A DNA stretch of 64,000 bases from NCBI RefSeq assembly GCF_004016515.1, contig NZ_SACT01000010.1, positions 1 to 64,000 on the forward strand, read 5' to 3'. Both the position numbers and the translations under genes were made by a program. Numbering within the stretch: position 1 is the first letter of the stretch; every line of letters begins with the position of its first letter. This DNA comes from Rubrivivax albus. GTDB lineage: Bacteria; Pseudomonadota; Gammaproteobacteria; Burkholderiales; Burkholderiaceae_C. Below, piece by piece: positions 42,633-51,164 of the stretch. The notes under the pieces are model-generated. The model worked only from the letters and a program-made list of their open reading frames with translations, was not told the origin of the DNA and searched no databases.

Positions 42633-43540
42633 GGGCTGCGCAGGAAGTCCACCACCGCGCCGCGCTGGTCAGGTGCGACGAGGGTCGGGGCATGGCCGAC
42701 GCCGTCGAAGCTCACCAACCGCGTGCGCGGGCCCCGCTGCGTCATGCGCTGCGCCGTCTCGGCCGACAATAGGTCGGAATCGGCGCCGCGCAGCAGCAGC
42801 ACCTCGGCCGCGATGCGTTCCCAGGCCTGCCACAGCATGGCCTCGCCCGCGGTGGCCATCTCCAGCGTCAGGGCGCGGAACGGCACGGCGATGGCCGGGT
42901 CGTAGTGGGGCTTGAATCCACCGCCCTCGCCTGGCGCCAGCGGCACCAGTTGTGGCCGGCTGAGCGCCAGCCACTGCTCGCGCGTGTGGGGCCCGAAACC
43001 CTGCGAGACGGCCCACATGGCGTCGGCGGCGTCGTCCAGGCTCTGCCAGCGCACCGGCGCCCCCAGGTAGGTGCCGATGCGCTCGATCGCCGCCCACTGG
43101 ATGGTCGGGCCGACGTCGTTGAGGACCAGGCGGCGGATCGGCGCACCAGCCAGGCTGGCCAGCGTCATGCCGATCAGGCCGCCCATCGAGGTGCCCACCC
43201 AGTCGACCTGCTGCGCGTCCAGCCGCGCCAGCAGCGTCACCATGTCGGCCACGTAGGTGGGCACGGCGTACCCCATGGGGTCGGCCAGCCAGTCGCTGCG
43301 GCCGCGGCCGACGACATCGGGACAGATCACCCGGAAATCGCCCTGCAGGTCGCGCGCCAGGGTGTCGAAATCGCGCCCCTGGCGCGACAGGCCGTGCACG
43401 CAGACGACCACGTTCGGGTTCGACGGGTCGCCCCATTCCCAGTACGCCATGCGATGCAGGCCATTGGCATCCAGGCATTGCACGGTCTTCAGGCGCGGTT
43501 CGGCCGCGGAGTCTTCGGTGGTGTCGGCGGTCAGGGTCAT
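42629..43540 (-). CDS. Alpha/beta-fold hydrolase
   Basis: A 303-residue alpha/beta hydrolase. It has VVVCVHGLSRQGRDFDTLAR at the oxyanion loop, CPDVVGRGRSDWLADP, a nucleophile elbow GTSMGGLIGM (Ser118) and a final FDGVGHAPTL with the catalytic His. Start ATG 43540 follows GAGAGGA; the ATG 21 bases further upstream is less well placed. The gene shares the relA transcript (4-base overlap). It is divergent from the 3-hydroxybutyrate dehydrogenase gene, so a role in polyhydroxybutyrate or short ester metabolism is possible but unproven. Confidence 0.85.
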   Translation of the reverse strand: MTLTADTTEDSAAEPRLKTVQCLDANGLHRMAYWEWGDPSNPNVVVCVHGLSRQGRDFDTLARDLQGDFRVICPDVVGRGRSDWLADPMGYAVPTYVADMVTLLARLDAQQVDWVGTSMGGLIGMTLASLAGAPIRRLVLNDVGPTIQWAAIERIGTYLGAPVRWQSLDDAADAMWAVSQGFGPHTREQWLALSRPQLVPLAPGEGGGFKPHYDPAIAVPFRALTLEMATAGEAMLWQAWERIAAEVLLLRGADSDLLSAETAQRMTQRGPRTRLVSFDGVGHAPTLVAPDQRGAVVDFLRSP

Positions 43541-43587
43541 GTCGGGTCCTCTCCGTATCATGATGCCAGCACGTTTCGGAGATCCCC

Positions 43588-44361
43588 ATGCTCAAAGGAA
43601 AGACCGCCCTCGTCACCGGCTCCACCAGCGGCATCGGCCTGGGCATTGCCAAGGCCCTCGCCGCGCAGGGTGCCAATGTCATGCTCAATGGCTTCGGCGA
43701 TGCCGAAGGCCCGAAGGCCGAGGTGGCCGCGGCCGGTGCGCCGAAGGTTGGTTACCACGGCGCCGACATGAGCAAGCCGGCCGAGATCGCTGCCCTGGTC
43801 CAGGCCTGCGAGGCCGAGTTCGGCGCCGTGGACATCCTGGTCAACAACGCCGGCATCCAGCACGTGGCCAACGTCGAGGACTTCCCGGCCGAACGCTGGG
43901 ACGCCATCATCGCCATCAACCTCAGCTCGGCCTTCCACACCATGCACCACGCGCTGCCGGGCATGAAGCAGCGTGGCTGGGGCCGCGTGCTCAACATCGC
44001 CTCGGCGCACGGGCTGGTGGCCTCGGCCGGCAAGAGCGCCTACGTGGCGGCCAAGCATGGCATCGTGGGCCTGACCAAGGCCGCGGCGCTGGAGACGGCG
44101 ACCACCGGTGTCACCGTCAATGCCATCTGCCCCGGCTGGGTGCTGACGCCGCTAGTGCAGAAACAGGTGGACGCGCGCGCCGAGAAGGACGGCATCTCCA
44201 ACGACGAGGCCAAGGTGCGGCTGCTGGCCGACAAGCAGCCGTCGCTGCAGTTCGTCACGCCGGATCAGCTGGGCGGGCTGGCGGTGTTCCTGTGCTCGCC
44301 TGCCGCCGACCAGGTGCGCGGCGTGGCCTGGAACATGGACGGCGGCTGGGTGGCGCAGTAA
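43588..44361 (+). CDS. bdhA: 3-hydroxybutyrate dehydrogenase
   Basis: A 257-residue short-chain dehydrogenase that oxidises D-3-hydroxybutyrate to acetoacetate with NAD+, part of PHB use. The nucleotide loop is VTGSTSGIGLGIAKAL. The catalytic residues are Ser139 (NIASAHG), Tyr152 and Lys156 (KSAYVAAKHG). The phrases NNAGIQHVANVEDFP, NAICPGWVLTPLVQKQ and LLADKQPSLQFVTPDQLGGL are typical of this enzyme within the SDR family. It stands alone on the plus strand, convergent with the SIMPL-domain gene. Confidence 0.93.
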   Translation: MLKGKTALVTGSTSGIGLGIAKALAAQGANVMLNGFGDAEGPKAEVAAAGAPKVGYHGADMSKPAEIAALVQACEAEFGAVDILVNNAGIQHVANVEDFPAERWDAIIAINLSSAFHTMHHALPGMKQRGWGRVLNIASAHGLVASAGKSAYVAAKHGIVGLTKAAALETATTGVTVNAICPGWVLTPLVQKQVDARAEKDGISNDEAKVRLLADKQPSLQFVTPDQLGGLAVFLCSPAADQVRGVAWNMDGGWVAQ

Positions 44362-44414
44362 GGCACCACGCCAGCCCTGCCGGTTGTCAGCAGGTCCCTC
44401 GCGGCCAGCCGTCC

Positions 44415-45146
44415 TCAGCGCGTCAGCTGCACGCTGCCGTTGACGCTGGCCGTGACGTTGGTCTTGCCGGCCTCCACCGGCAAGGCCTCGTCGGCCATCG
44501 CCGACGTCGCGGCGCGCATCGCCACCGCGGGCGCGCGAAAGCGCGGCATCTCGCCGTTGATGTTCACCTCGCGCAGCAGCCAGCCCGAGAAGCCGAAGAG
44601 CTTCGCGCTCTGGTCGGCCTTGGCGCGGAAGCTGGCCACGGCCTGGGCGGTGACATCGGCCTCCACCCGCTCGGCCGCCTCGCGCGACAGCGACTGCTGC
44701 ACGCGGGCGATGCTCAGGGTCTGGATGCGCCCGGTCAGCGCACCGATGGCGGCCATGTCGCGGCCCTCGACCACGAGTTCCGTGCTGCCCGTCCAGCCGT
44801 TGGTGCCGCCCTTGGGGCTGTAGCGCGGGCGGATCGAGAAGCCGCCGGTGCGCACCTCCACGTCCCCGGGCTTCGCGATGCGGCGCGCCTCCGCCAGCGC
44901 GGCATCCAGCGCCTGCTTCAGTTGGGTCTGCACGGCACCCGCCTCCGGGCCCTCCCGGGTGGTGGAGAAGACCACGGTCAGCCAGTCGCTGGCCACCTCC
45001 ACGGTGGCACTGGCGTTCAGGTTCACCACGTTCTCGGGTGGCGGCAAGGTCTGCGCGTGCAGCGGCAGGGCCGACACCACGCCGGCCAGCACCAGAGGGG
45101 CGGCGTGGCGGTGCCAGGGCTTGCGGGAAACGACAGAGGCGTGCAT
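44415..45146 (-). CDS. SIMPL domain-containing (DUF541) periplasmic protein
   Basis: A 243-residue protein with a signal peptide (HRHAAPLVLAGVVSALPLHA-QT). The SIMPL/DUF541 fold follows: VVNLNASATVEVASDWLTVV, VEVRTGGFSIRPRYSPKGGT, GWTGSTELVVEGRDMAAIGA and ITVAGE-like strands near the end. It probably acts in the periplasm; some members affect outer-membrane stress, but the family function is not settled. AAGGAG precedes ATG 45146. It is divergent from ompR across a 166-base gap containing two inverted TGTAACAG sites. Confidence 0.85.
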   Translation of the reverse strand: MHASVVSRKPWHRHAAPLVLAGVVSALPLHAQTLPPPENVVNLNASATVEVASDWLTVVFSTTREGPEAGAVQTQLKQALDAALAEARRIAKPGDVEVRTGGFSIRPRYSPKGGTNGWTGSTELVVEGRDMAAIGALTGRIQTLSIARVQQSLSREAAERVEADVTAQAVASFRAKADQSAKLFGFSGWLLREVNINGEMPRFRAPAVAMRAATSAMADEALPVEAGKTNVTASVNGSVQLTR

Positions 45147-45232
45147 GAGGCTCCTTGGTGGGTGTGCAACCACAGCGTTTGCCAGGCCGGCTTGGTTGAC
45201 CGGATGGCTGTGCTGCCGAGGGTCGCAAGATT

Positions 45233-45296
45233 TGTAACAGAGGGTCAGGCCACTGCGAAACCTGGGTCCCGCCCCCCGCACAATGCCGCTGTTACA
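45233..45296. promoter_or_regulatory. Inverted TGTAACAG/CTGTTACA pair in the SIMPL-ompR divergent gap
   Basis: TGTAACAG (45233-45240) and CTGTTACA (45289-45296) are perfect 8-base inverted copies 48 bases apart, between two divergent genes. GTTACA/TGTAAC is the core of OmpR-class binding sites in enterobacteria, so autoregulation by the adjacent response regulator is a reasonable guess. Confidence 0.5.
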
Positions 45297-45312
45297 TTTT
45301 CAGGATCGCCCC

Positions 45313-46047
45313 ATGAGCACGCAGCCCCACAGCCGCCCCGACCGCATCGTGGTCGTCGACGACGACGCGCGCATCCGCGACCTGCTGCGCCGCTACCTGT
45401 CGCAGGAAGGCTTCGACGTCCTGCTGGCCGAGGACGCCAAGGCGCTGAACCGCGTGCTGACGCGCGACACGGTGGACCTGATCGTGCTGGACCTGATGCT
45501 GCCGGGCGAGGACGGCCTGTCGATCTGCCGCCGACTTCGCGCGGCCAACGACCCCACGCCCATCATCATGCTCACCGCCAAGGTCGAGGACGTGGACCGC
45601 ATCGTGGGCCTGGAGGTCGGTGCCGACGACTACCTGCCCAAGCCCTTCAACCCGCGTGAGCTGCTGGCGCGCATCCATGCCGTGCTGCGCCGCCGGCCGC
45701 CGCCGGAAGCGCCCGGTGCGCCGTCGAAGGAAGCCCAGGTGGTCACCTTCGGCCCGTTCGAATTCGACCTCTCGCTGCGCCGGCTCACGAAGGACGGCGA
45801 GCAGATCGCGTTGACCACCGGCGAGTTCAGCATGCTCAAGGCCCTGGTGCGCCATCCACGCCAGCCGCTGAGCCGCGACAAGCTGGCCCAGCTGGCGCGT
45901 GGCCGCGAGTTCGAGCCCTTCGACCGCAGCCTGGACGTGCAGGTGTCGCGCCTGCGCAAGATGATCGAGCCCGACCCGGCGCAGCCGCGCTACATCCAGA
46001 CCGTCTGGGGGGTGGGCTACGTGTTCGTGCCGGACGGCACCAACTGA
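45313..46047 (+). CDS. ompR: OmpR-type response regulator
   Basis: A 244-residue DNA-binding response regulator. The receiver domain has RIVVVDDDARIRDLLRRYLS, phospho-acceptor Asp60 (LIVLDLMLPGEDG) and Lys110 (DDYLPKPFNPRELLAR). The winged-helix domain has ALTTGEFSMLKALVRHPRQP-like sequence, and SLDVQVSRLRKMIEPDPAQP and TVWGVGYVFVPDG. Sequence is close to OmpR proper. ATG 45313 is preferred over an in-frame ATG ten codons upstream because the conserved start follows it. The sensor kinase gene follows by 18 bases. Confidence 0.92.
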   Translation: MSTQPHSRPDRIVVVDDDARIRDLLRRYLSQEGFDVLLAEDAKALNRVLTRDTVDLIVLDLMLPGEDGLSICRRLRAANDPTPIIMLTAKVEDVDRIVGLEVGADDYLPKPFNPRELLARIHAVLRRRPPPEAPGAPSKEAQVVTFGPFEFDLSLRRLTKDGEQIALTTGEFSMLKALVRHPRQPLSRDKLAQLARGREFEPFDRSLDVQVSRLRKMIEPDPAQPRYIQTVWGVGYVFVPDGTN

Positions 46048-46065
46048 CGGCCACCACGCGCTGAG

Positions 46066-47391
46066 ATGCCGCGCCAGCCGCTCGCGCTGAGCCTGTTCTG
46101 GCGCACCTTCTTCTACCTGGCGATCCTGCTCACCGGCGGCATCGTCGCCTGGGTGCAGACACTGCGGGCGCTGGAGTTCGAGCCGCGGGCGCTGCAGACG
46201 GCACAGCAGATCGCCGGCCTGGTGAACCTGTCGCGCCATGCGCTGGAGCAGGCGGACAACATCCAGCGCGTGGCGCTGCTGAAGTCCATGGGCGACGACG
46301 CGGTGCACGTGGCACCGCAGGAACCGTCGGACACGCACGAACCGTTCGAGGTCGACCGCTTCTCGCAGCGCGTCGGCCAGGAGCTCCGTTCACGCCTCGG
46401 CCCGGGCACGGTGATCGCACGCGCGGTCAACGGCGACCCCGGTCTGTGGGTGGGCTTCACGATCGAGAACGACGCCTACTGGCTGCGCGCCGACGACGAG
46501 CAGGTCAGCCCGATGTCGGGCGACACCTGGTTCGTCTGGATCGGCATCGCCCTGCTGGCCACGGCGCTGGGCTCGGTGGGCATCGCGCGGCTGATCAACC
46601 GGCCGCTCAAGCAGCTGTCCTTCGCCGCCAGCCGCATCCGCGAGGGTGACCTCGATTCGCGCCTCGACGAGAACACGCTGACCAGCGAGATCCGCGAGGT
46701 CAACATGGGCTTCAACCGCATGGCGCGCGAGCTGGCCAAGGTGGAGGAAGACCGCGCCGTGATGCTGGCCGGCATCAGCCACGACCTGCGCACGCCGCTG
46801 GCCCGGCTGCGGCTGGAAACCGAGATGAGCGTGGCCGACGAGGAGGCCAAGGCCAACATGGTGATGGACATCGACCAGCTCGACGCCATCATCGACAAGT
46901 TCATGGACTACGCCCGCCCGGGCGACACGCAGCTGCAGCCGGTGCTGCTGGCCCAGCTGGTGGACCGCGAGGCGGCAGCGTTCCGCGACCCGATGCAGAT
47001 CCGCATCAAGTCGCGCCTGGCCATCGACCTGCGCGTGCTGGCCGACGAGACGGAGCTCTCACGCGTCTTCGCCAACCTGTTCGAGAACGCGCGCCGCTAC
47101 GGCCGCAGCAGCGACACCGGCATCGCGCTGGTCAGCGTGGCCTATGCGCGCACCGGGCCCTGGGTGGTGGTGTCGGTGCGCGACCGCGGCCCCGGCGTGG
47201 CGCCGAACAAGCTGCCGCAGTTGACCACGCCCTTCTTCCGCGGCGATGCGGCGCGCACGGCGGCCACCGGGGCCGGCCTGGGCCTGGCCATCGTGGAGAA
47301 GTCGCTGCAGCGCATGGGCGGGCAGCTGGAGGTGGCCAACGCCGCCGAGGGCGGCTTCGTGGTGCACCTGCGGCTGCGGCGCGCGCCTTGA
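46066..47391 (+). CDS. envZ: EnvZ-type sensor histidine kinase
   Basis: A 441-residue inner-membrane kinase. TM1 is about residues 9-28 (FWRTFFYLAILLTGGIVAWV). A periplasmic sensor of about 130 residues precedes TM2 (about 158-178, FVWIGIALLATALGSVGIAR) and a HAMP domain (NRPLKQLSFAASRIREGDLD). The phosphorylated His239 is in AGISHDLRTPLARLRLE. The ATPase domain has N-box NLFENARRYG, G1 DRGPGVAPNKL and G2 GAGLGLAIVEKS. It forms the expected pair with the OmpR-type regulator upstream, with an osmotic or envelope signal as the likely input. Confidence 0.92.
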   Translation: MPRQPLALSLFWRTFFYLAILLTGGIVAWVQTLRALEFEPRALQTAQQIAGLVNLSRHALEQADNIQRVALLKSMGDDAVHVAPQEPSDTHEPFEVDRFSQRVGQELRSRLGPGTVIARAVNGDPGLWVGFTIENDAYWLRADDEQVSPMSGDTWFVWIGIALLATALGSVGIARLINRPLKQLSFAASRIREGDLDSRLDENTLTSEIREVNMGFNRMARELAKVEEDRAVMLAGISHDLRTPLARLRLETEMSVADEEAKANMVMDIDQLDAIIDKFMDYARPGDTQLQPVLLAQLVDREAAAFRDPMQIRIKSRLAIDLRVLADETELSRVFANLFENARRYGRSSDTGIALVSVAYARTGPWVVVSVRDRGPGVAPNKLPQLTTPFFRGDAARTAATGAGLGLAIVEKSLQRMGGQLEVANAAEGGFVVHLRLRRAP

Positions 47392-47409
47392 GCGCCCCCC
47401 GCGGGGCGC
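47392..47409. terminator. GC hairpin between convergent envZ and ftsH
   Basis: GCGCCCC (47392-47398), loop CCGC, GGGGCGC (47403-47409): a perfect 7-bp stem in the 22-base gap between two convergent genes, beginning directly after the envZ stop. No T-run is present, so it may act as a weak bidirectional terminator. Confidence 0.4.
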
Positions 47410-47413
47410 GCGT

Positions 47414-49225
47414 TCAGGGCGCCGGCTGCGCTGCCAAGGCGCGCAGCGCGGCTTCGTCCAAGGTCTCGTGCGCCAGCAGGGCCTGGGCACCGCGGTCCAG
47501 CGTGGCACGGTGGCCCTGCAGCCAGTCGCATGCCCGCGCGAACGCCGCATCCACGATCTCGCGCACCGCCTCGTCGATGCGCGCCTGCGTCTGCGGCGCG
47601 TGGCGCAGCGGCTCGGCCATCGGCACGTCCAGGAAACGTGGCGCCGGCGCTTCGTAGCTGACATGACCGAGCGCCGGGTCCATGCCGTGGCGCATGACCA
47701 TGTCGCGCGCGATGTCGGTGGCCTTGGCCAGGTCGTCGGCGGCGCCGGTGGACAGGTGGCCAAAGACCACCGATTCCGCCGCCCGCCCGCCCATCAGCAC
47801 CGTGATGCGGCGCTCGAGGTCCTCGCGCGTCTGCAGAAAGCGGTCCTCGGTGGGCCGCTGGATGGTGTAGCCCAGGGCACCGATGCCGCGCGGGATGATC
47901 GACACCTTGTGCACCGTGTCGCCACTCAGCGCCAGCCCGAGCAGGGCATGGCCCATCTCGTGCACCGCGACGATCTCGCGCTCGCGCGGCGCCAGCACGC
48001 GGCTGCGCTTCTCCAGCCCGGCCACCAGGCGCTCGATGGCCAGTGTGAAATCCGCCAGCGTCACGTCCTGCCCGCCGCGCCGCGTGGCGGCCAGCGCCGC
48101 CTCGTTGCACAGGTTGGCCAGGTCGGCGCCGGAAAAGCCGGTGGTCAACGCCGCCACCTGGTCCAGCGCCGTGTCGGGCGCCAGCCTCAGCTTGCGCACG
48201 TGCACCTGCAGGATCTGCAGGCGCCCGGCGCGGTCGGGCCGGTCCACCAGCACCTGGCGGTCGAAGCGCCCGGCGCGCAGCAGGGCCGGGTCCAGGATCT
48301 CCGGCCGGTTCGTGGCCGCCAGCAGCACCAGGCCGCCGGCGGTGTCGAATCCATCCAGTTCCGCCAGCAGCTGGTTGAGGGTCTGTTCCCGCTCGTCGTG
48401 CCCACCGACGAGGCCCGACGCACCCCGCGCGCGGCCCAGCGCGTCCAGCTCGTCGATGAAGATGATCGCCGGCGCCTTGGCCCGCGCCTGCTCGAACAGG
48501 TCACGCACGCGCGCGGCGCCGACACCGACGAACATCTCGACGAACTCGCTGCCGCTGATGCTGAAGAACGGCACGCCGGCCTCGCCAGCCACGGCCTTGG
48601 CCAGCAGCGTCTTGCCGGTGCCCGGTGGGCCGACCAGCAGCACGCCCTTGGGCATGCGCGCGCCCAGGCGGCCGTGACCCGCCGGGTCCTTCAGGAAGGC
48701 CACGATCTCCTGCAGTTCGGCCTTCGCCTCGTCGACCCCGGCGACGTCGGCGAAGGTCACGCCGGTGTCGGTCTCGACATAGACCTTGGCCCGGCTCTTG
48801 CCCACGGTCATGAAGCCGCCCAGGCCGCCGGCCCGGTCGGCCATGCGGCGGATCACGAAGTACCACAGGCCGAAGAACACCGCCGCGGGCAGCACCCACG
48901 ACAGCAGGTCGCGCAGCCAGGTGGACGTGACCACCTGCGTGTAGGGCACGCTGTACTTGGCCAGCCGCTCGGCCAGCGCCGGGTCGACACGGTTGGCCAC
49001 GATGGTGGTCGCGCCGCCGGCCTCCGGCGTCTTCAGGCGACCACTGACCGTGGTCTCGCCGATCACCACCTCGGCCACGCGGCCGTCGGCCAGCGCCTGC
49101 TCGAAGGCGCTGTAGGGCACGGGCTCCACGGTACGTGCCTGCCACAGGCTCTGCAGCACGAGCAGCGCCAGCATCGCCAGCAGCCAGTAGCCGACGTTCC
49201 AGCGCAGCTTGGGGTCGCGGATCAT
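47414..49225 (-). CDS. ftsH: FtsH-family ATP-dependent zinc metalloprotease
   Basis: A 603-residue membrane-bound AAA+ protease that degrades misfolded membrane and regulatory proteins. Two membrane helices (about 10-28 and 107-126) flank a short periplasmic domain. The AAA domain has Walker A GPPGTGKT (199-206), [13 protein letters not shown] and RAGRFDRQ. The protease site is HEMGH (422-426). The downstream Asp ligand region is present in [17 protein letters not shown]. It lacks the long C-terminal tail of housekeeping FtsH. Its neighbours cbpM and cbpA suggest a second, stress-related FtsH rather than the main copy. That is inference, as the rest of the genome is not visible. Confidence 0.9.
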   Translation of the reverse strand: MIRDPKLRWNVGYWLLAMLALLVLQSLWQARTVEPVPYSAFEQALADGRVAEVVIGETTVSGRLKTPEAGGATTIVANRVDPALAERLAKYSVPYTQVVTSTWLRDLLSWVLPAAVFFGLWYFVIRRMADRAGGLGGFMTVGKSRAKVYVETDTGVTFADVAGVDEAKAELQEIVAFLKDPAGHGRLGARMPKGVLLVGPPGTGKTLLAKAVAGEAGVPFFSISGSEFVEMFVGVGAARVRDLFEQARAKAPAIIFIDELDALGRARGASGLVGGHDEREQTLNQLLAELDGFDTAGGLVLLAATNRPEILDPALLRAGRFDRQVLVDRPDRAGRLQILQVHVRKLRLAPDTALDQVAALTTGFSGADLANLCNEAALAATRRGGQDVTLADFTLAIERLVAGLEKRSRVLAPREREIVAVHEMGHALLGLALSGDTVHKVSIIPRGIGALGYTIQRPTEDRFLQTREDLERRITVLMGGRAAESVVFGHLSTGAADDLAKATDIARDMVMRHGMDPALGHVSYEAPAPRFLDVPMAEPLRHAPQTQARIDEAVREIVDAAFARACDWLQGHRATLDRGAQALLAHETLDEAALRALAAQPAP

Positions 49226-49512
49226 GCGATGCGGTTCAGCAGGCTGCGCAGGCGGGCGACCTCGGCCTCCAGGTCGGCCACCAGGGCCGACAGTTCCGGC
49301 GCGGCGCCGAAGTCACGCTCGATCCGCCACATGCAGCGCACGTGGTGCAGTGTGTGCACGTCGAACCTACCCCCGGCGCCGCCCGAGGGCAGCAGGCCCG
49401 CCGCAGCGCGCTGGCGCAACCAGTCCGCCTGCACACCGGCGGCGCGGCAGAAGCTGTCGAGGTCCTGCCAGAGGTCTTCGACGACCGGCGCCGGCATCGT
49501 GTCGTGCGTCAT
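49222..49512 (-). CDS. cbpM: Chaperone-modulator CbpM-like protein (MerR-type fold)
   Basis: A 96-residue protein with the CbpM pattern: [60 protein letters not shown] and a final [20 protein letters not shown]. CbpM binds the J-domain of CbpA and blocks its action on DnaK. The gene lies immediately after cbpA with 4-base overlaps on both sides (ATGA with cbpA and with ftsH). Confidence 0.88.
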   Translation of the reverse strand: MTHDTMPAPVVEDLWQDLDSFCRAAGVQADWLRQRAAAGLLPSGGAGGRFDVHTLHHVRCMWRIERDFGAAPELSALVADLEAEVARLRSLLNRIA

Positions 49513-50513
49513 GGCGCGTCCTCCTCGCGCGTGGCGGTGCCCTGCCGATCGGCTTCGGCCGCTGCCACCTTGCGGGCGTCGAAGTCGGTGAGTGTGGCGG
49601 CCATCTCCTCGTACAGGCGCCTGGCCCGCGGATCCCAGGCGCTGGGCAGCACGACACGCACCGCCAGTTCCAGATCCCCTGGCTGACGGCCGGGCAGCCC
49701 ACGCCCGGGCACGCGCAGCACGCGCCCGGGCTGGGCGTCGGGCGGCACACGCACCTTCAGCGTCTGCCCGTGCGGGAGCGTCACCGGCACGACGGCGCCG
49801 AGTGCCGCCTCCCAGGGCGCCACGGCCACCGTGCCTACCAGATTCGCGCCGTCCACGTGCCAGTCCGCGTGGGGCCGCAGCGTCACCTGCAGGTAGAGGT
49901 CGCCCGCCGGCGCACCTGCGTGCCCGGGCCCGCCCTGCCCGGCCAGACGGATCATCTGCCCGGGCCGCACACCGGCCGGGATGCGCACGTCCAGCGTGCG
50001 CTCGACCAGGCGCACGCGGCCATCGGCGCCGAGTTGCGGTGAGCGCAGGCTGATCTGGCGCGTGGCGCCGCGCAAGGCATCCTCGAGGTCCAGCAGGATC
50101 TTGGCGTGGTGGTCCTCGCCGGCCATCGCCTTGCCGGCGCCACGGGCGGCGTGCCACCCGTGCCCGCCGCGCGATCGCCCGAACAGTTCGGTGAAGAAGT
50201 CGCTGAAATCGCCGGTGCCGGCGCCGTCGAAGGGCGTGCCGCTGAACTCGAAGCCTGCGTCCCAGTCCGGCGGCGGCGTGAACGATTCGCCCGGCCGCCG
50301 GCCCTGGCCGAGGGCGTCGTACGCCGCGCGCCGCTCGGGGTCGGACAGCACGGCGTTGGCCTCGTTGATCTCGCTCATGCGCGCCGCAGCGTCCGGCGCC
50401 TTGCTGACGTCCGGGTGGTACTCGCGTGCCAGCTTCCGGAAGGCACGCTTGATGTCGTCGGCCGTCGCGTCGCGCGGCACACCCAGCGTCGCGTAGTAGT
50501 CCTTGTAGTCCAC
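49509..50513 (-). CDS. cbpA: DnaJ-class co-chaperone CbpA (curved-DNA-binding protein)
   Basis: A 334-residue type II J-protein that stimulates DnaK and can bind curved DNA. The J-domain fills residues 1-70 (DYYATLGVPRDATADDIKRA, with HPD in REYHPDVSK). A Gly/Phe-type linker and two C-terminal substrate-binding domains follow (LLDLEDALRGATRQISLRSP, VRIPAGVRPGQMIRLAGQGG, LYLQVTLRPHADWHVDGANL). There is no zinc finger. It starts with a GTG at 50513. It faces two hsp20 genes across a shared promoter region that holds inverted heat-shock-like boxes. Confidence 0.92.
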   Translation of the reverse strand: MDYKDYYATLGVPRDATADDIKRAFRKLAREYHPDVSKAPDAAARMSEINEANAVLSDPERRAAYDALGQGRRPGESFTPPPDWDAGFEFSGTPFDGAGTGDFSDFFTELFGRSRGGHGWHAARGAGKAMAGEDHHAKILLDLEDALRGATRQISLRSPQLGADGRVRLVERTLDVRIPAGVRPGQMIRLAGQGGPGHAGAPAGDLYLQVTLRPHADWHVDGANLVGTVAVAPWEAALGAVVPVTLPHGQTLKVRVPPDAQPGRVLRVPGRGLPGRQPGDLELAVRVVLPSAWDPRARRLYEEMAATLTDFDARKVAAAEADRQGTATREEDAP

Positions 50514-50577
50514 GCGCAGTCCAGATCCTCTCGCCCCTGATGGGGCCCTGTTCGAGTATCTGCCACCACATCACGCC

Positions 50578-50649
50578 ATTTCAAGGCGCAGGTGCGCGGG
50601 AGACGATCTGGCGCAAGACCCCTTGAAATCCCGAGACCGCAGCGCATCT
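50578..50649. promoter_or_regulatory. Divergent heat-shock-like promoter region between cbpA and hsp20
   Basis: A perfect 9-base inverted repeat, ATTTCAAGG (50578-50586) and CCTTGAAAT (50621-50629), places CTTGAAA facing both ways. On the plus strand CTTGAAA (50622-50628) is followed after 13 bases by GCGCATCT (50642-50649), which resembles the sigma-32 -10 CCCCATNT. On the minus strand TTGAAA is followed after 18 bases by GATACT, more like sigma-70. Confidence 0.55.
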
Positions 50650-50709
50650 TCAGGACATCGGGGCCGCCCATAGGGGTGTCCCGGTGATCACATCGTTTGG
50701 AGGACCACC

Positions 50710-51150
50710 ATGTACCGATCCCTGTTCCCTCGCGACCTGTTCGCCGAGCTGGACCGCCTACAGCGCGACCTGACGGGTGTCTTCGAACCCTCGCCGTCGA
50801 TCCGCGGCCTGGGCCGTGGCGGCTACCCGGCGCTGAACGTGGGCAGCACGCCGGGGTCCGTCGAGCTGTACGCCTTCGCCCCCGGCCTGGACCCGGCCAG
50901 CATCGAGGTCAACCTCGACCGCGGCGTGCTCACGGTGTCCGGCGAGCGTGCCGCCAGCGTGCCCGCAGCCGGCGACAGCAAGACCACGCTGCACCTCAAC
51001 GAGCGCTTTGCAGGCCGGTTCCGCCGCGTCGTGAGCCTGCCCGACGACATCGACCCGAACGCCGTCAATGCCGACTACCGCGATGGCGTGCTGCACGTGA
51101 GCGTGCAGCGCCGCGCATCGCAGCAGCCGCGCCGCATCGACGTCCAGTGA
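50710..51150 (+). CDS. Small heat shock protein, Hsp20 family (first copy)
   Basis: A 146-residue alpha-crystallin-type chaperone that holds unfolding proteins for refolding by DnaK/ClpB. After a short N-terminal arm (YRSLFPRDLFAELDRLQRDL) comes the crystallin domain (ALNVGSTPGSVELYAFAPGL, VNLDRGVLTVSGERAASVPA, GRFRRVVSLPDDIDPNAVNA, YRDGVLHVSVQRRAS). GGAGGACC lies just before the ATG. It is followed after 14 bases by a second Hsp20 gene, and transcription probably starts at the heat-shock-like promoter upstream. Confidence 0.93.
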   Translation: MYRSLFPRDLFAELDRLQRDLTGVFEPSPSIRGLGRGGYPALNVGSTPGSVELYAFAPGLDPASIEVNLDRGVLTVSGERAASVPAAGDSKTTLHLNERFAGRFRRVVSLPDDIDPNAVNADYRDGVLHVSVQRRASQQPRRIDVQ

Positions 51151-51164
51151 GCCAGGAGCACACC

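Noticed and set aside
50540-50585. Sigma-32 promoter for cbpA using CTTGAAA (minus) and CCCCAT
   Set aside because: The two boxes are 33 bases apart, far beyond the 11-16 allowed; a sigma-70-like -10 closer by fits better.
50650-50709. RNA thermometer of the ROSE type in the hsp20 leader
   Set aside because: The leader has a clear GGAGGA but lacks the UYGCU-type anti-Shine-Dalgarno segment. No convincing pairing to the ribosome-binding site was found by eye.
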